A stretch of DNA of 64,000 nucleotides, from positions 38,903-102,902 of the forward strand of contig NZ_BMXI01000019.1 in assembly GCF_014651675.1 (NCBI RefSeq), given 5' to 3'. This document shows, piece by piece, positions 61,722 to 64,000 of the stretch. Positions within the stretch are counted from its first letter, which is position 1. Each line of letters opens with the position of its first letter. The stretch comes from Roseibacillus persicicus. GTDB lineage: Bacteria > Verrucomicrobiota > Verrucomicrobiia > Verrucomicrobiales > Akkermansiaceae. Position numbers and translations under genes: made by a program. The notes under the pieces are model-generated. The model did not search any database. It was not told where the DNA came from and saw nothing but the letters and a program-made list of their open reading frames with translations.

Positions 61722-63110
61722 TCACCCCAAATCATCCAGAGGACTCACAAACACATCCCCGGGACGATTCAACACATGCGTATAAATTTCCGTCGTTCTC
61801 ACATCCTCATGTCCCAACAACTCCTGCACCGTCCGGATATCCTTCCCGCTTTCCAACAAATGAGTCGCAAAGGAATGCCTCAACGAATGGCAGCTCACCT
61901 TCTTCGCAATCTCAGCTTGGATGGCAGCCGTCTTGATCGCTTTTTGTAAACCATTCTCATTCAGGTGATGGCGCCTCACATGACCCCCGCGAGGATCAAC
62001 GCTGCGACGTTGGGAAGGGAACAACCAAAACCATCCCCACTCCTTCGCCCAGCTCGGAGCCTTCTTCTCCGCCGCATACGGAAGCCAGACGCCTGCCAAA
62101 TTCTCACTCCTATCCAAATCGTAAAGAGCCCGAATCTCCTTCAAGTGAGCCCGCAACCTCTCTTCCAAACTCCTCGGCAATGCCGTCCGTCTATCCTTCC
62201 GTCCTTTGCCCTCCCTCACCACAATCATTCCCAGATCGAAATCGATATCCTTCACCCGCAAGCGCATCACCTCCATCAGCCGCAAACCCGAACCATACAG
62301 CAATTCCGCCATCAGGCCCCACGTGCCCTCCATCTCGCCCAACAAGCTCTTCATCTCGTCCCGCGAAAGCACCACCGGCATCCGTCGCTTTGACTTTGCC
62401 AGCGCAAACGAACCAAAATTCGGTTCATCCATTCCCAAGCCCTCGCGAAATAGGAACAACAAAGAGCTCAGCGCCTGCTTCTGGGTCGCAGGAGCAACAT
62501 GGTCTTCCAACGCCAGATTCTCTAGAAACAACTGTGCCTGCTCAGTCGAAAATCGAGACTTGTTAGCCTCGACAGACCGCACAAACCTCTCCGCCCAGCT
62601 CAAATAGGTTCTTTCGGTTCGGAGCGCATAGTTCCGACCCCGTAGCGCAACAAAAACCTTCATCAAGATCGCCAAGCTACTCGGGTTAAACCCCTTGTTC
62701 CGCAGACGCCTCCCATACTCCTCGCGAGAAACCCGATCCACCTCCTGTGAGGTTTCCATCAGACTGAGCTCATCCTTCAGCTCCTTCCAATCTACCAAAT
62801 TAATCCAGCTTTCCTTTAGAATCTCGCCATGTGCCCAACGCACAGCGCGCATCGCCTGCTGAATTTGGTAAGACTCCACATGCGGTCTTTCTGCTAAAGA
62901 ACGGATCCAATTGACAAAAGCAACATCCTTGGGATTTTCAGCTCTTTCGCGCAAAACTCGACCCCAGTGCTGTAAACGCTTTTCGTAATAGGGAATAGCC
63001 GCCTCCGAGACCCCCTTTTGGGTAAGTAGGCTCCGGAACTGGACTGCAAATTGCTGTCTCGAACTCGCCTTATTCCCTGAATCCTGGTCCTTCTTACCCA
63101 TGATAAACAT
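61722..63110 (-). CDS. intI: Integron integrase IntI with an N-terminal extension
   Basis: 462 residues (ATG 63110; ATG 63101 is equivalent), against about 320-340 for typical IntI. The first 150 residues are an extra helical domain. A core-binding domain (about 155-245) and catalytic domain follow, with R277 in YGSGLRLMEV, K302, H408 and R411 in HSLRHSFATH, H434 in LLGHEDVRTT and nucleophile Y443. The IntI-specific insert is present between about 337 and 382: LAGVWLP, EWGWFWLFPS, SVDPR and VRRHHL. It recombines attI with folded single-stranded attC sites. As in other integrons its gene points away from the cassette array. Confidence 0.95.
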   Translation of the reverse strand: MFIMGKKDQDSGNKASSRQQFAVQFRSLLTQKGVSEAAIPYYEKRLQHWGRVLRERAENPKDVAFVNWIRSLAERPHVESYQIQQAMRAVRWAHGEILKESWINLVDWKELKDELSLMETSQEVDRVSREEYGRRLRNKGFNPSSLAILMKVFVALRGRNYALRTERTYLSWAERFVRSVEANKSRFSTEQAQLFLENLALEDHVAPATQKQALSSLLFLFREGLGMDEPNFGSFALAKSKRRMPVVLSRDEMKSLLGEMEGTWGLMAELLYGSGLRLMEVMRLRVKDIDFDLGMIVVREGKGRKDRRTALPRSLEERLRAHLKEIRALYDLDRSENLAGVWLPYAAEKKAPSWAKEWGWFWLFPSQRRSVDPRGGHVRRHHLNENGLQKAIKTAAIQAEIAKKVSCHSLRHSFATHLLESGKDIRTVQELLGHEDVRTTEIYTHVLNRPGDVFVSPLDDLG

Positions 63111-63168
63111 TCAGAACGCCAAAAACGCCAAAAAGTCACCTCCAAATCGGACTAACGGGATTAGACAG

Positions 63169-63243
63169 ATTCTGCCTAATCCCATTCGCACGTATTCTGC
63201 CGAATTGACAATATCCGCTATTCTGTCTAATTAACGTTCTGCC
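63169..63243 (+). other. Candidate attI site with four TTCTGYC direct repeats
   Basis: Direct repeats lie at 63169 (ATTCTGCC), 63194 (ATTCTGCC), 63220 (ATTCTGTC) and 63236 (GTTCTGCC), spaced 25, 26 and 16 bp, just upstream of intI and before the first cassette. The last contains the likely crossover, AACG|TTCTGC at 63236/63237. The others may be integrase-binding direct repeats like DR1/DR2 of class 1 attI. The region also must contain the intI promoter and any cassette promoter. Confidence 0.65.
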
Positions 63244-63898
63244 AAATCCTTAAAATGGAAATCTATTCTGGAAGCTATAGTGATGGGCAGGAGGCCGGAC
63301 AAAAATTGCTTCGTCTTTTTGATGAACTAGGAGTGAGCCTCTCGTCGAAACTTCCAGCGTCAGAAAACGAGCTCGAGAAGGTGTTTGAACTGATTCGCCT
63401 ACCAAGAACAAAGAATGGGAATCCTGTTATGAAAGGCTTTCTCTCTACTGTTTTGCGTAAAGATTACTACAATGCTGAAATTATTGAGGTTCTAGGTGCA
63501 TCTACATTTATTGAAGATCAAACGGACTGCTCGCCACTCAGTGAGCTGGCTGCTGATTCTGGGCTAGTTCAGTTTGCGTCTTGGACCGGAGACTATTCTG
63601 ATGGCGATGCGTGGTGTCTCGATATACTTGAAGATCGAGTTGTTTGCATACCAGTTGGCGTTCCTGAGACTAGAGCCGAAGCCCTCGAGAGAGCTTACGG
63701 TATTTTTCCTGATTTTTTGTATTTAGAGGCATACCTTAGATGCTCTGCAGAAATTCGAGGCTGGTTGCCAAAATAGGTGCAGAACAAGGCGCCGCTGCCA
63801 AACCCGACCGCGCTGGCGAGTTGGCAATTGACAGCATGCTTGTAGGTTGTAGAACAAGTGAAAGCTCGCTGAACGGTCGGTTTGGCAGGGCTGGAACG
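63237..63898 (+). mobile_element. First integron gene cassette
   Basis: 662 bp. The left boundary is the G|TT at 63236/63237 and the right boundary the G|TT at 63898/63899; both junctions read AACGTTC. The cassette's 5' core GTTCTGC is the exact complement of R'' GCAGAAC at 63779-63785 in its own attC, as it must be if the cassette circularises. It carries one gene in the usual orientation and almost no other DNA. Confidence 0.8.
63255..63776 (+). CDS. Cassette-encoded hypothetical protein, possibly SUKH-like
   Basis: 173 residues, no signal or membrane segment, acidic, starting 19 bp inside the cassette. The base composition is more AT-rich than the chromosomal genes. Residues about 105-173 (WTGDYSDGDAWCLDILEDRVVCIP split, then FPDFLYLEAYLRC) have the look of SMI1/KNR4 (SUKH) immunity-type folds, where 'GDG...fD' precedes a C-terminal helix. 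This is a weak resemblance only, and the N-terminal half is unlike anything I know. Confidence 0.75.
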   Translation: MEIYSGSYSDGQEAGQKLLRLFDELGVSLSSKLPASENELEKVFELIRLPRTKNGNPVMKGFLSTVLRKDYYNAEIIEVLGASTFIEDQTDCSPLSELAADSGLVQFASWTGDYSDGDAWCLDILEDRVVCIPVGVPETRAEALERAYGIFPDFLYLEAYLRCSAEIRGWLPK

Positions 63899-63904
63899 TT
63901 CGCT
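63779..63904 (+). other. attC recombination site of the first cassette
   Basis: 126 bp. R'' GCAGAAC (63779-63785), a 9-nt unpaired spacer, then the arm CTGCCAAACCCGACCG (63795-63810). Its inverted partner is CGGTCGGTTTGGCAG (63874-63888), then a 9-nt spacer and R' GTTCGCT (63898-63904). The left arm has one extra C, which on the bottom strand is an unpaired G, like the extrahelical bases that orient attC folding. The R' core departs from GTTRRRY after GTT. Confidence 0.75.
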
Positions 63905-64000
63905 TGGAATCGTATTATTAGGACGATTTCTTTCGCTTTGACGAGGCAGTGGAACGTTGGTTTTTTCGAGCTGAACTCTAGGTTGGCTCCTCGGATTTGT
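63905..64000 (+). other. Start of the next cassette, cut by the window
   Basis: 96 bp after the attC. It contains another GGAACGTT (63951-63958), which could be a further core site or chance. No coding frame can be supported in so short a piece. Confidence 0.3.

Overview
The window looks like the chromosome of a Verrucomicrobiota member, probably Verrucomicrobiales. The evidence is a short CHRD protein ending in a PEP-CTERM sorting tail, a formylglycine-type sulfatase, many secreted proteins with thrombospondin type-3-like calcium repeats, DUF4832 and PI-PLC-C1-type exported enzymes, an internal pseudopilin, and AccD/MurA/PrmC/ComF/PBP1 housekeeping genes in mixed orientation. This placement is inferred from gene content only; there is no rRNA in the window.

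Layout. 0-9 kb: start of an ABC ATPase, a lipoprotein, XerD-type recombinase, an outer-membrane barrel, MiaB, a RelE-type toxin-antitoxin pair, an AlkD-like repair protein, a GT39-type glycosyltransferase coupled to a polyvalent-protein kinase-like gene, and a sugar-nucleotide epimerase. 9-24 kb: a compact biosynthetic locus on the minus strand. It holds an omega-amidase/nitrilase (ATGA-coupled to the next gene), a 3,637-residue hybrid PKS-NRPS (FkbH-ACP-KS-AT-ACP-AMT-C-A-PCP-TE), a Sfp-type phosphopantetheinyl transferase 2 bp downstream, and a frameshifted exported animal-type heme peroxidase. 24-35 kb: a hybrid histidine kinase, SRAP, a phosphoesterase, tRNA-Leu(AAG), a CPA1 antiporter, a conserved protein with a nucleotidylyltransferase-like motif, and a class A PBP whose transpeptidase site is degenerate. 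35-50 kb: mostly exported proteins (sulfatase, CHRD, two Hcp-like proteins, PI-PLC-like, DUF4832, PQQ-type sugar dehydrogenase, nuclease/lamin-tail, Dabb, GH2) plus a rhomboid protease. 50-61.5 kb: pseudopilin, AmgK-like kinase, a long repeat protein, AccD, ComF, CPBP protease, MurA, PrmC.

61.5-64 kb: the start of a chromosomal integron. A long IntI-type integrase (minus strand) diverges from an attI-like region carrying four TTCTGYC repeats. The first gene cassette follows. Its boundaries are supported by the exact complementarity of its 5' core (GTTCTGC) to the R'' box (GCAGAAC) of its own attC, and by an attC arm with one unpaired extra base.

The most notable single system is the one-gene PKS-NRPS. 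From domain order it should load a glyceryl unit, extend it once with malonate, transaminate the beta-ketone and add one amino acid (valine by the adenylation-domain code) before release by a thioesterase with Cys as nucleophile. The coupled omega-amidase would remove the keto-acid by-product if glutamine is the amino donor, and the adjacent PPTase would activate the carriers.
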